Made by a program: the position numbers and the translations under genes | DNA from: an uncultured Rheinheimera sp. | Lineage (GTDB): Bacteria; Pseudomonadota; Gammaproteobacteria; Enterobacterales; Alteromonadaceae | Reading direction: 5' to 3' | DNA: 46,371 nt | NCBI GenBank assembly: GCA_943913835.1 | Contig: CALTZU010000011.1 | Span: 1-46,371, forward strand | The notes under the pieces: model-generated | What the model was told of the DNA's origin: nothing | Seen by the model: only the letters and a program-made list of their open reading frames with translations | Database searches by the model: none | Part shown: one piece after another, positions 16,773-25,920 of the stretch | How the letters are laid out: every line of letters begins with the position of its first letter | Position numbering within the stretch: the first letter of the stretch is position 1

Positions 16773-18620
16773 TTAGGGCGTCCGGGGTATCAGCAAACCA
16801 TCCTTACTGTATTTGCCCCAGGTTAACTGTCGCTGAACCTGTCCACCTGTCGATAAGGCCAGATTGCCAGTCAGCCCCTGATAGCGTAAGGCCGGAAATT
16901 GTTGTTGCTGCTTTAAACGGAAAATTAAGTGGTAGGAGTCATAGCCCATAGCAAACAAACGCTGCAGAGTTTCATCCTGCTGTGGAAACAGCTGTTCAAA
17001 TTGCTGACGGAATTCAAGCTGCTGACCTGTACTTAGCATCCAGGGCATTTCAGTAAAAGTTAAACCCTGCAAGTCACGGCGGTCAGTAAATTCTGCTGAC
17101 TTTTGGTGGCTGCGTGAACTGGCGTACACAGGCACTGTAGTTTTAGTCGGCGCCACAGACACGTCAATATAAGGTTTGAGTAAACGGGTTTGCGACGGAT
17201 CAGCTAATAAATAAATAGCGTCTATGTCCTGGCGGCTATGGGTTTCAGCTTTTACACCTTCACCTGCCAATTGACTGATTTCCCGAATTCTTTGTTCGCT
17301 GGCTGCGGTTTCCAACAATTGTTTGATGGTGCTTTCCATACCGGCCTGATCGGCAAACCAATAGATTTCAGGTTCTTTTCCTGCCACTTGTTTCCAGTCA
17401 CGGCTAAATTGTTCAGCCATGCGTTGACTCAAAGGGTTACGGGACGCCATCAGTACAGGTTGCTTGTAGTTTTTTTGTTTAAACAGCATCGCCATTTGGT
17501 GAGCTTCATCTTCCACACTCAATGAAAAATAAAACTTATCGGCAGATTGTTGCACCAAGTCGGTTTTTCCATTTAAAAACAAGGTGGGGATAGTCCAGTC
17601 GCTTTGCTGAGATATAGCGTCTACTTGCTCCCGCAACAGTGGACCAATCACAAAGTCCACTTGCTCACTGGCAAGCCGTTGCTTTAACGCTGATGTCTCC
17701 GTCTGACTGTCGATAAAAATTAAACGGGCTTCCTGGTTGGCAGACGCCGCCAGAATTCCTTGCTGAATAGCTTCCGCATGCTGGCGGAAGTTACTGTTAA
17801 AAGGTAATAGCACCGCTATAGTTTTAGGCGAAAAAGCATCCACTGCGCTTAACTGCTGAATTTCTGCCGGTAGCTGTTGCAAAGAAGGCTGGTTTGAATA
17901 CTGTTGGTGCCAGTCACTAATGGCTTGAGTTAAAGCTGGGGTATTACCTAAATACTGCTGATGCAGTTGCAGTAATTTGGCCCAACCCTGAGTGACGGCG
18001 TCAGTGCTTTGGCTCAGACCGTTTAACTGATCTGGCGTTAACATGCCCAATTGTTGCCATAAGGCGCTTTGATACTCTGTTTGTTCTGGAAGCAATGTCA
18101 GCAACTGCAGGTAAGTTTTAACTGCTTTATCCGGTTCTCTTCTGCCGCTTTGATACTCCGCCAGGCTTTGTAAATAAGCTGCTTTGTCTTCCTCTCTGAA
18201 CGAACTTAATGAGTACTGCCGGCTGAATTTTTCTATATCTTCATAGTCGCCCGCTGCAATTAAGCCCTGAAAAAAAGGCAAGAGGTTAGCTTGTTGTATT
18301 TCAGGTGCAGCCTGCTGTGCCAGTACACGACTTATGGCCTGAGCCTGTTCAGTTTCACCTTGTTGCAAATGGGCTTTGGCTGCTTCCAGCAACTGCCATT
18401 GCTGTTCTGATCCCTGTTGCTGACCGGCTTGTTCAATAAAGTCGGCCCCAGACAAAGGCTTTTCAATTTTCACAACTTCCACTTCCTCTTCAACCAAAGG
18501 CGCAGGCTTTAGCACAGGCGCCTGTTTGACAGGAGAAACCTGCTCTGGTGTGGAGGAACAACTGGCTAACGCTATGACGCTGCCTAAAAGAATAAATGGC
18601 TTCAGTTTGCTGGATTTCAC
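16773..18620 (-). CDS. lpoA: LpoA, outer-membrane lipoprotein activator of PBP1a
   Basis: The C-terminal part (about residue 280 onward) is a periplasmic-binding-like LppC domain (KTIAVLLPFNSNFRQHAEAIQQGILAA style), and the N-terminal part is a helical TPR-like domain. I chose the GTG at 18620 because it gives a clean lipoprotein signal with lipobox LASC (KSSKLKPFILLGSVIALASC); longer frames reach 18740 but add an odd N-terminus. At about 615 residues it is somewhat shorter than E. coli LpoA (678). LpoA spans the periplasm to stimulate peptidoglycan synthesis by PBP1a. It is divergent from rsmI, as in many gammaproteobacteria. Start certainty is moderate. Confidence 0.88.
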   Translation of the reverse strand: MKSSKLKPFILLGSVIALASCSSTPEQVSPVKQAPVLKPAPLVEEEVEVVKIEKPLSGADFIEQAGQQQGSEQQWQLLEAAKAHLQQGETEQAQAISRVLAQQAAPEIQQANLLPFFQGLIAAGDYEDIEKFSRQYSLSSFREEDKAAYLQSLAEYQSGRREPDKAVKTYLQLLTLLPEQTEYQSALWQQLGMLTPDQLNGLSQSTDAVTQGWAKLLQLHQQYLGNTPALTQAISDWHQQYSNQPSLQQLPAEIQQLSAVDAFSPKTIAVLLPFNSNFRQHAEAIQQGILAASANQEARLIFIDSQTETSALKQRLASEQVDFVIGPLLREQVDAISQQSDWTIPTLFLNGKTDLVQQSADKFYFSLSVEDEAHQMAMLFKQKNYKQPVLMASRNPLSQRMAEQFSRDWKQVAGKEPEIYWFADQAGMESTIKQLLETAASEQRIREISQLAGEGVKAETHSRQDIDAIYLLADPSQTRLLKPYIDVSVAPTKTTVPVYASSRSHQKSAEFTDRRDLQGLTFTEMPWMLSTGQQLEFRQQFEQLFPQQDETLQRLFAMGYDSYHLIFRLKQQQQFPALRYQGLTGNLALSTGGQVQRQLTWGKYSKDGLLIPRTP

Positions 18621-18728
18621 AATGCACAGGTACAATGAAGAGAACAATGCGGGTATCTTACTCAGTGCCGTGCCTAAGCTCAATGAATTCCAGCCAAAGT
18701 AATTCAAGTACAACGGATTAAGCGCCAT

Positions 18729-19574
18729 ATGACTGTACAAAGCGGAAATTTATACATAGTAGCCACACCTATTGGTAATTTAGATGACATCAGTCAGCGT
18801 GCTATAAAAACTTTAAGCACAGTCGCCTGGGTGGCGGCTGAAGATACAAGACACAGCGGTAAGCTGCTCAGTCATCTCGGTATTTCAGCCAAAATGCTGG
18901 CTTTACATGATCACAACGAAAAGCAACGTGCCGCCACTTTATTGCAAAAACTGCAGGCAGGTGAAGACGTGGCACTGATTTCAGATGCAGGCACACCGCT
19001 GATTAGTGACCCTGGTTATAGCCTGGTGCGTTTATGTCGTGACGCCGGTGTACGTGTGGTGCCAATCCCTGGCCCTTGCGCTTTGATCAGTGCTTTGTGT
19101 TGCGCTGGTTTACCTACAGATAAATTCCACTTTATAGGTTTTTTACCAGCCAAAAGCCAGCAGCGCCAGAATGTACTCAGCGCCATTCCGCAAGGCGTGG
19201 GCACCTTAATTTGCTACGAAACAGCTCGCCGGATCAAAGATTGTTTAGAAGATGTAGTGAAAGTTTTTGGCGCAGAACGTGAGTTGGTGTTGGCGAAAGA
19301 GCTGACCAAAACCTTTGAGAACTTTGTTTATGGCACTGCTGCAGAAATCACAGCATGGCTGGACGAAGACCCAGCCCGTTGTCAGGGCGAAATGGTGCTG
19401 ATGATAGCGCCAACTTTAGCGGCTGAAGAAGAGATTAACCCTGCAGCTCAGCAAACTCTGAAGCTGTTAATGAGCGAATTACCACTGAAAAAAGCCGCAG
19501 CTTTAACCGCGGAAATTCATGGCGAAAAGAAAAATGCTTTGTATAAACTGGGGTTGAGTTGGGATACTGAATAG
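18729..19574 (+). CDS. rsmI: 16S rRNA (cytidine(1402)-2'-O)-methyltransferase RsmI
   Basis: A 281-residue tetrapyrrole-methylase-fold protein with LYIVATPIGNLDDISQRAIKTL at the N-terminus, AEDTRHSGKLL, LISDAGTPLISDPGY and VVPIPGPCALISAL, all diagnostic of RsmI. It methylates the ribose of C1402 in 16S rRNA using S-adenosylmethionine. Divergent from lpoA. Its TAG stop (19572-19574) runs directly into a REP-like repeat that marks the left border of the accessory phosphonate-type locus. Confidence 0.96.
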   Translation: MTVQSGNLYIVATPIGNLDDISQRAIKTLSTVAWVAAEDTRHSGKLLSHLGISAKMLALHDHNEKQRAATLLQKLQAGEDVALISDAGTPLISDPGYSLVRLCRDAGVRVVPIPGPCALISALCCAGLPTDKFHFIGFLPAKSQQRQNVLSAIPQGVGTLICYETARRIKDCLEDVVKVFGAERELVLAKELTKTFENFVYGTAAEITAWLDEDPARCQGEMVLMIAPTLAAEEEINPAAQQTLKLLMSELPLKKAAALTAEIHGEKKNALYKLGLSWDTE

Positions 19575-19599
19575 TAGGGGCGGGTCTTGTACCCGCTCG
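19574..19599. repeat. REP-like palindromic unit (left border of accessory locus)
   Basis: GTAGGGGCGGGTCTTGTACC (19574-19593) and the following bases form a hairpin, GCGGGT/ACCCGC, with loop CTTGT. It begins in the last base of the rsmI stop. A degenerate second unit (GGGCTTGTCC...CCCG) follows at about 19627-19645. It may also act as the rsmI terminator. Confidence 0.75.
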
Positions 19600-19727
19600 T
19601 TTCAAATTCCAATCTGATGTTAACCGGGCTTGTCCACTCCCGTGCCGGTGATTATACAACCTGGCCTTTAGGTCCATGAAAAGAGGTTCACACCGAAAGC
19701 CCTACAGGCTGGTGTGAACCCAAATCG

Positions 19728-20456
19728 CTAGTACTTGTTTGAGGTTCTCAGTTCAACCCGCAATACATCAGACAACCAGTATTCCTGATCAAATTCCATC
19801 ACTTTACAGTCGGCGTCATAACTGGTTCTGGTGATCAGTGTGCCTGGTGTACCAGGCGATACATGCAAAGATTTGGCATGCAGATCGTTAAAAGCTATAG
19901 GAGTGATTTGAATGTCGGAGTACTTCACTTTAATGCCATAGATATCGGCCAGCACTACACTCAATGAGCTGTCCAGATTGGCATGATGTAAACCCGGATA
20001 GCGGGATAAATCCAGATAAATATCTTCAATTAATACAGGTCTGTTATTGATAGAACGCTTGCGTTGTATATGGTAAACAGGGTCACCTTTACTGATATTT
20101 AATGCCTCCGCCAGCATGCTGGACGCCATTTCTTCTTCACAGAAAATCAACTCAGTGCTGGGTATATACCCCTGATCGCTGACATTGGTCATAAAACCTT
20201 TATCCAGACCTATGTCAAAAGATAAACGCTTACCTGAAACGTACCAGCCGCGGCGATCCATCCGGAAAACTTTGCCTTCAATTTCCAGCTGGAATAAAGC
20301 ATCCCGCAACGTCAGGCGGGTGGTTTGTAATTCTTCTGCCAGTTCACGTTCTGAAGGTAACCTTTGATTTGCCTGATAAAAACCGGATGCTATTTTCTCT
20401 GCGATCACATCCCGCAAAATCAGGTAGGTTCTTCTATTTTTCTTCAACTTTTCCAT
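19728..20456 (-). CDS. GntR-family (HutC/PhnF subfamily) regulator with UTRA domain
   Basis: A 242-residue regulator. Residues 10-75 are a GntR winged helix with the signature YQANQRLPSERELAEELQTTRLTLRDALFQLEIEGKV. Residues about 95-235 are a UTRA ligand-binding domain with EDIYLDLSRYPGL and MEFDQEYW. Regulators of phosphonate genes such as PhnF and PhnR belong to this subfamily. It is divergent from the TonB receptor, and a palindromic site of HutC-like form (20573-20584) lies between them and recurs twice near 28.9 kb. It is likely a repressor relieved by a pathway metabolite. The ligand is unknown. Confidence 0.9.
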   Translation of the reverse strand: MEKLKKNRRTYLILRDVIAEKIASGFYQANQRLPSERELAEELQTTRLTLRDALFQLEIEGKVFRMDRRGWYVSGKRLSFDIGLDKGFMTNVSDQGYIPSTELIFCEEEMASSMLAEALNISKGDPVYHIQRKRSINNRPVLIEDIYLDLSRYPGLHHANLDSSLSVVLADIYGIKVKYSDIQITPIAFNDLHAKSLHVSPGTPGTLITRTSYDADCKVMEFDQEYWLSDVLRVELRTSNKY

Positions 20457-20548
20457 TCATTCCGGCTCAGATTCAGACGTCTTGGCGAGTTTACCTGCAT
20501 TCGCCTCACTGAACAACGCGTACACTTTAGCTTTCCTTGAATTGTTTG

Positions 20549-20587
20549 TACCAGATTAATTATTTAATAATCTGGTATATTCCAGAT
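20549..20587. promoter_or_regulatory. Composite GntR operator region
   Basis: TGGTATATTCCA (20573-20584) is a near-palindrome matching TGGTATATACCA at 28866-28877. Overlapping it, TACCAGATTA (20549-20558) and TAATCTGGTA (20568-20577) form a perfect 10-bp inverted repeat with a 9-base spacer. Three CCAGAT/ATCTGG half-sites are thus clustered between gntR and the receptor gene, able to control both. Confidence 0.75.
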
Positions 20588-20655
20588 CATCTAACTGTCA
20601 TAAAGCCATGGTTAAATTCCCTGCTAAATACAATCACTAACATTGGGAGTTTGGT

Positions 20656-23400
20656 GTGAATAATAAAATGCAGAGAAAAATCGGTATGTTGAGTCCAGTC
20701 GCCAGCGCCGTGTCCATGGCCTTATTCTGTTCCTCTTTTGCTGCTGTGGCGGCAGAGACGGCTGCAGCAAAACCTGAGCAGGCGATTGAACGGATTGCGG
20801 TCACAGGAAGTTATCGTGAAAGTTTGGCTCAGGCTGTCGACATGAAACGGCTGAATATTGCTGTATCGGACTCCATAGTCGCGACTGATATAGCTGATTT
20901 CCCTGATCAGAATCTGGCTGAAGCGCTGCAGCGTATTCCTGGTGTGGCTATTGAGCGTGACAAAGGTATGGGCACTAAGGTCAATGTGCGTAGCCTTGGC
21001 ACTGAATATACCCACACCACCATCAATAATGTGTCGACGTCTTCAGGCAGTGGTGGCCGTGATGTGAACTTTGACATTTTTGCCTCTGAATTGATCCAGT
21101 CTGTTACCGTGAAAAAGTCGCCGCTGGCTTCTGATGAAGAAGGTGGTGTGGCTGGTGTGGTCGCTATTCAGACGGCTCGTCCTTTTGATTTTACCGGCAA
21201 CAAAGCCATAGCTTCTGCAGAAGCTGCCTATAACGATTTGTCAGAAAAAACCGACCCACGTTATTCATTTTTAGTCAGCACCAATCAGGCGGATAAATGG
21301 GGCGCTTTATTGTCTTTTGCCGCTGAAGACCGCACTGTCCGTACTGACCAGGCTGATACCGCAGAATTTAAAACTTTGGGCACTATCAGAGATGATGCCT
21401 ATAACATCACCTATAAAAAATCTAAAGCTGCAGGAGCCAGCGAAGCCGCCGCAGTAGCAGCAGCCACAGCAGCCCGTCAGTCCGCTTTGCCTTCAGGCGT
21501 ATCTCCTGACGCGCTTTATGCCGAAAACGTGCGCGATGACATTATGCTCAACGTTCAGGAGAAATGGGGGGCAACCTTAGGCCTGCAATACCGTCCTGTG
21601 CAAGATATGGAAATTAGCCTGGATGCGATGTCGGGTAATTTCAAAGGTAAAGAAGATGACTATATGTTTGGTTCCTGGACTGGCGATGCAACCAAAGCGT
21701 CAGATCTGACTATTGATGACCATGGTGTAGTGACCAAAGGGACCTTTGCCAATACTCAGCACGAGTATAAGTCCTATGACAGATACCGTGATGAAGACTA
21801 CAACCAGGCCAGTTTAAAAATGGATTGGAGTACAGACGGCTGGGACATCGAAGCTTTAGTTGGTTTTAGCTCTGCCGACCGCACTTATCAGCGTACTCAG
21901 GCCAAATGGACCAGATATGCCTCTATGGTGCAGCAATACACCAATAACGGCATGATCCGCAGCTCAACCGACTTTGATCTGGCGAACGACCTGACAGGTT
22001 ATGGTTTTCAGTTCTGGGATTTTGACAACACTAAAGTTGAAGACGAAAAAATGGTGTACCAGGCCGATGCTGAGAAAAAGCTCAATTTAACCGCTTTACC
22101 TGCCTTAGCCTCCGTCAAATTTGGTAGCCGTTATTCTGAAAAGTCGATGAAACATGACCATGGCTGGACTGAAGTCAAAGGTGCAACAGTGTTCCAGGGC
22201 GAAGGCGGTGAGCAATACACCTCTACTGAATGGCTCGGGACTGGTATTCCTATTGATCAAACAGTGTCGGTCAACGATTTGATCCCAGGCTCCGATTATA
22301 TGTCACAAATTCCGGGTAAATTTAACGCGTGGAAAGTGGTGCCAAATGCCTGGGCCCGTGACAAGTTTTATGTCAACGGACTAAAACCTAACTATTTCTT
22401 TAACGATCATTATCAGGTTGATGAAGATGTATTGGGTTTGTATGCCATGACAAACTTTGCATTTGAATTGGCTTCTTTGCCTGTTGATCTGAATGCGGGT
22501 GCACGTTATGTCTCCACCAGCCAGACCTCTTATGGTTATCAGAGTCTGGACGGTGAGTGGAGCGACAAGCCGTTGCAGTTTGATGCGGACTACAAGGATG
22601 TTCTGCCTAGTATCAATATGACGATGAGTCTGAATGAAGACATGCTGGTGCGTTTTGCGGCAGCTAAAGTGATGTCCCGTGCAGCGTTAAATCAGCTGTC
22701 AGGCAAAAGAGACATTAGCACCAACAACAAAACCATCAAGATGGGTAACCCTGAACTGGATCCATTACGTGCCAACCAATTTGACCTGGCCTTTGAATGG
22801 TATTTCCAGGAAGGTTCATTGATGGCGCTGACGGCTTTTTACAAAGATTTGGAATCTTTTATCACTGAAGCTAAAACCGGCACTACTGAGTATCAGGGCC
22901 AGACTTATGAAGTGTATTCCTACATCAATGGCGAAGGCTCGAAGATCAAAGGTGCTGAAGTGGTACTGCAGTTCCCGTTTTCAGAGTTAAGCCCGGCTTT
23001 GGATGGTTTCGGTGTCAATGCTAACTACACCTGGGTCGACAGCTCTGATGGGCATATCTCAGATATTGGTTTGTCTGTGCCTATGTTTGGTTTATCGGAA
23101 GATTCTTACAACGCCACTTTGTATTACGAAAACTACGGTTTTGATGCCCGTATTGCGTACAACTACAAAGGGGAATCTGTTGAATCACTGGAAGACAATT
23201 TATACCCGGTGTATCGCGAAGGTTATGGCCAGTTTGATTTGTCGGCTGGTTACGAAATGACAGAAAACTTCAAAATTACGGCAAAAGTCATCAACTTAAC
23301 TGACGAATACATTTCGCACTATCAGGTTGATCCTGCTTATCCAATGATGCTGCAGACCTCAGGTCGTCGCATCAGTCTGGGAGTGCGGGCTTCATTCTAA
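20656..23400 (+). CDS. TonB-dependent receptor (TIGR01782-like) of the putative phosphonate locus
   Basis: A 914-residue receptor. I kept the GTG start at 20656 because GGGAG sits 6 bases upstream. A signal peptide ends around AAVAAE (residue 34); a TonB-box-like ERIAVTGSYR follows. The plug has DFPDQNLAEALQRIPGVAIERDKG, the form common in Xanthomonas/Caulobacter-type receptors for glycans and other polymers. The barrel ends RRISLGVRASF. An alanine-rich stretch (near residues 255-280) is probably an extracellular or periplasmic loop. First gene of the + strand unit under the GntR operator, so its substrate is presumably the compound the downstream enzymes process. Confidence 0.9.
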   Translation: MNNKMQRKIGMLSPVASAVSMALFCSSFAAVAAETAAAKPEQAIERIAVTGSYRESLAQAVDMKRLNIAVSDSIVATDIADFPDQNLAEALQRIPGVAIERDKGMGTKVNVRSLGTEYTHTTINNVSTSSGSGGRDVNFDIFASELIQSVTVKKSPLASDEEGGVAGVVAIQTARPFDFTGNKAIASAEAAYNDLSEKTDPRYSFLVSTNQADKWGALLSFAAEDRTVRTDQADTAEFKTLGTIRDDAYNITYKKSKAAGASEAAAVAAATAARQSALPSGVSPDALYAENVRDDIMLNVQEKWGATLGLQYRPVQDMEISLDAMSGNFKGKEDDYMFGSWTGDATKASDLTIDDHGVVTKGTFANTQHEYKSYDRYRDEDYNQASLKMDWSTDGWDIEALVGFSSADRTYQRTQAKWTRYASMVQQYTNNGMIRSSTDFDLANDLTGYGFQFWDFDNTKVEDEKMVYQADAEKKLNLTALPALASVKFGSRYSEKSMKHDHGWTEVKGATVFQGEGGEQYTSTEWLGTGIPIDQTVSVNDLIPGSDYMSQIPGKFNAWKVVPNAWARDKFYVNGLKPNYFFNDHYQVDEDVLGLYAMTNFAFELASLPVDLNAGARYVSTSQTSYGYQSLDGEWSDKPLQFDADYKDVLPSINMTMSLNEDMLVRFAAAKVMSRAALNQLSGKRDISTNNKTIKMGNPELDPLRANQFDLAFEWYFQEGSLMALTAFYKDLESFITEAKTGTTEYQGQTYEVYSYINGEGSKIKGAEVVLQFPFSELSPALDGFGVNANYTWVDSSDGHISDIGLSVPMFGLSEDSYNATLYYENYGFDARIAYNYKGESVESLEDNLYPVYREGYGQFDLSAGYEMTENFKITAKVINLTDEYISHYQVDPAYPMMLQTSGRRISLGVRASF

Positions 23401-23422
23401 AGCTGTAGTGACTTTGATGCAG

Positions 23423-23465
23423 AAACTGTAGGGGGTGACGTTTTTCACCTCCTACAGTTTTTAGT
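23423..23465 (+). terminator. Strong terminator or attenuator inside the locus
   Basis: A 16-bp stem from 23423-23438 and 23445-23460 (AAACTGTAGGGGGTGA against TCACCTCCTACAGTTT, one G-U pair) with a 6-base loop is followed by a T-rich tail. It sits between the receptor stop and the phosphodiesterase ATG, with only 30 bases left and no promoter visible there, so partial read-through is likely. Confidence 0.8.
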
Positions 23466-23490
23466 TATTTTATTTTTTGGAATTAAAACA

Positions 23491-25188
23491 ATGGGTTATT
23501 TAAGTAAGCTAGTGGGGTTGTCGGCTCTGGTGGTAGTTTGTGGGTTAACTGGCTGTAAAGAGCCTGCGGTAACACAACTAAGCACTGAAGTTCAGGGGGC
23601 AAAAGCAAAACATCTGGTGATCATTGGTGTAGATGCAATGAGTCCGGATGGCATTCTAAATGCAAAAACGCCAGTGCTGGATAGGTTGATGAAGTCGGGC
23701 TCTTACACCTTTAATGCCAGAGGCGTGTTGCCAACGTCCAGCAGTACCAACTGGAAATCTATGATGTCAGGCTCAGGTCCTGAGCAACACGGCGTCACCT
23801 CTAATTTCTGGGAAAGAGACGATTATAATTTTGCACCTGTGACAACAGGTATGGAAAACATCTTCCCTACCTTGTTTGGCCAATACCGCCAGCAAAATGC
23901 TGATGCCAAAATTGCCGCTATCTACGCCTGGGATGGTTTTGGTCGTTTAATAGAACGCTCTGCGCTGAACTATGATGTGGCAGGCGAATCGGATGAAAAA
24001 ACCACCAGCCTGGCTGCAGAGTACCTGGTCAAAGAGAAACCAGAGTTACTTTTTGTGCATCTGGATTGGGTGGACCATATAGGCCATGAAAAAGGCCATA
24101 AAACGCCAGAGTTTTATGCGGCTATAGAGCAAATCGACAGTCAGATAGGCCAGATAGTGCAAGCTGCTGAATCTGCCGACTTATTGAAAGACACTGTATT
24201 TATTATTACCTCAGACCATGGCGGTATAGGCTTAGGCCATGGCGGCGAGAGTCTGGATGAACTGGAAATTCCTTTTATTATTTTTGGCCCAGGTATCAAA
24301 GCCGACCATGTGATTAAGCAGCCTGTTTACACTTATGATACGGCCGCAACAGTAGCTTACATCCTGGGTTTTGAAGCACATCCGGCCTGGATTGGCAGGG
24401 CGGTACGTACTGCTTTTGTCGGCGAAGCTGAGCCAACATCAAAAGTGGCTTTGGTTCCAACTAATACCCTTGCAGCGCCGGTACTTGCGCCTAAGGCGGG
24501 ATTGTATGAAGCAGCTGGAGGTTTGTTTGCGCCTGAACAGGCCAAGCTTGTGATCCACAGCAGTGTCGAAGGTGCCGAGATCCGCTACAGCCTGGATGGT
24601 TCTGAACCCACAAGAGACTCAGCGCTGTATCAACAGGAAGTGCTGCTAAAACAATCAGCTATGGTTAAAACCCGGCATTTTAAAGATCAGACAGAACAAA
24701 GTGGTATAGCCACCGGCTTCTATCATCTGATCCCAGACAACCCTGACAACGGTATCCATTATAAGTACTACGAAGACGATCGCTGGCAGTTTTTACCTGC
24801 TTTATCAGCTCTTACTCCGGTATCGACCGGTACCACCTATCAGTTCAGAGTGAATGATATCGCCAAAAGCCGTGGCAATTTTGGTATCAGTTATAGCGCC
24901 TGGATAAAGATTGATGTGGCAGGTCAGCACAAGTTTTACACTTACTCTGACGATGGCTCCAAGTTGTATATAGATGATCAGGAAGTGGTAAATAATGACG
25001 GTGACCACGGTACTTTAGAGCGGGCCGGTGTAGTGGAGCTAACGCCGGGATTTCACAAAATCCGGGTGGATTACTTTAACGCCGGTGGTGGTTACTGGTT
25101 AGAGGTTTTCCATAAAGCGCCGGGTCAGCCAAAGCAGCTGATTAAGCCTGAATTGCTGTATTTGAACCAACCCGCCTCTGGCAACTAA
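23491..25188 (+). CDS. Lipoprotein phosphodiesterase of the alkaline phosphatase superfamily with CHB and PA14 C-terminal domains
   Basis: A 565-residue lipoprotein with lipobox LTGC (Cys22). Residues about 38-310 are an NPP-type alkaline-phosphatase-superfamily domain. Metal residues are visible in IIGVDAMSPDG (Asp48), WVDHIGHEKG and SDHGGIGLGHGG; Ser84 in PTSSSTN aligns with the nucleophile Thr of nucleotide pyrophosphatase/phosphodiesterases, and EQHGV matches the usual PEXHG. Residues about 350-410 resemble the C-terminal domain of chitobiases (AEIRYSLDGSEPTRDSALY), and about 435-550 a PA14 domain (YTYSDDGSKLYIDD). The enzyme is thus exported and probably binds carbohydrate. It likely cleaves a phosphodiester or phosphonate monoester; substrate unknown. 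Confidence 0.85.
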   Translation: MGYLSKLVGLSALVVVCGLTGCKEPAVTQLSTEVQGAKAKHLVIIGVDAMSPDGILNAKTPVLDRLMKSGSYTFNARGVLPTSSSTNWKSMMSGSGPEQHGVTSNFWERDDYNFAPVTTGMENIFPTLFGQYRQQNADAKIAAIYAWDGFGRLIERSALNYDVAGESDEKTTSLAAEYLVKEKPELLFVHLDWVDHIGHEKGHKTPEFYAAIEQIDSQIGQIVQAAESADLLKDTVFIITSDHGGIGLGHGGESLDELEIPFIIFGPGIKADHVIKQPVYTYDTAATVAYILGFEAHPAWIGRAVRTAFVGEAEPTSKVALVPTNTLAAPVLAPKAGLYEAAGGLFAPEQAKLVIHSSVEGAEIRYSLDGSEPTRDSALYQQEVLLKQSAMVKTRHFKDQTEQSGIATGFYHLIPDNPDNGIHYKYYEDDRWQFLPALSALTPVSTGTTYQFRVNDIAKSRGNFGISYSAWIKIDVAGQHKFYTYSDDGSKLYIDDQEVVNNDGDHGTLERAGVVELTPGFHKIRVDYFNAGGGYWLEVFHKAPGQPKQLIKPELLYLNQPASGN

Positions 25189-25209
25189 GCAGGGATACAG
25201 TGCTGCTTT

Positions 25210-25920
25210 ATGAAAAAAGATCCGACTAAGCCACAGACCTGCATTCAGGTTGAGTATATGCCGTCAGTCTCAGACCCTGCAATCCGTCTGGTGCAGGTGC
25301 CGCTGCAGCGCGCCAATTCTGACAGTTTTGCGGCTTTTGGCCGTCTGGTCAGGGATTATCAGGCGGAGCAGGTCTGGATTGAAACCTGGCCTGCTGCAGG
25401 CTGGCGTCCTGTGGAAGCAGGTACTGGCAACGAAGCTGGTATAGCTGAAGGACTGTTTGAATTTTCACGCTCTGGCAGTCTGATGATTGCCAGAAATCAT
25501 GCCGTCAACGGCCATTATATTACCGGCTGGTTTAGTGACCCAGCCAGTGCCGGGTCGGATGATACCAGTGCAGATTACTCTAGGGTGCTGGTGCGTGAAG
25601 CCAATTATCATCCGGACAGTGGGCAGGTATTTTATCCACTGAACGCCGAGCCTTTTATCGCTCTATTGGCTTTGCCTGGGGATGACGTCAAACCTGAAGA
25701 TTTTGTCGCTTTTTATTGTGATGGTAGCTTTGGCATTCAGATTTTGCCCAATATCTGGCATCAGCCGATATTTCCTTTAACAGCTAAGGCCAGTTTTATC
25801 GGCAAACAAGGCAAAGTCCATGCTTGTATTGCCTGTGACTTGGTCAGGGAATTTAGCTGTTATTTGTCTGTGCCTTTGGCCGCTTTACCAGATGAGAGTA
25901 GTCACAGTGGATCCATATAA
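25210..25920 (+). CDS. Cupin protein of the ureidoglycolate lyase (AllA) family
   Basis: A 236-residue protein resembling AllA: the N-terminal VQVPLQRANSDSFAAFGRLV matches the family's LTxExFAPFG start, and the C-terminal GSFGIQILPNIWHQPIFPL matches the AllA GTWHHPL motif with its catalytic-site His. A middle insertion (about residues 60-125) differs from AllA. No other allantoin or purine genes are nearby, so ureidoglycolate is an unlikely substrate. It lies 21 bases after the phosphodiesterase and overlaps the HAD gene. It could handle a small amide, hemiaminal or carbinolamine product of the pathway, but this is a guess. The start is not certain; ATG 25258 is an alternative. Confidence 0.65.
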   Translation: MKKDPTKPQTCIQVEYMPSVSDPAIRLVQVPLQRANSDSFAAFGRLVRDYQAEQVWIETWPAAGWRPVEAGTGNEAGIAEGLFEFSRSGSLMIARNHAVNGHYITGWFSDPASAGSDDTSADYSRVLVREANYHPDSGQVFYPLNAEPFIALLALPGDDVKPEDFVAFYCDGSFGIQILPNIWHQPIFPLTAKASFIGKQGKVHACIACDLVREFSCYLSVPLAALPDESSHSGSI

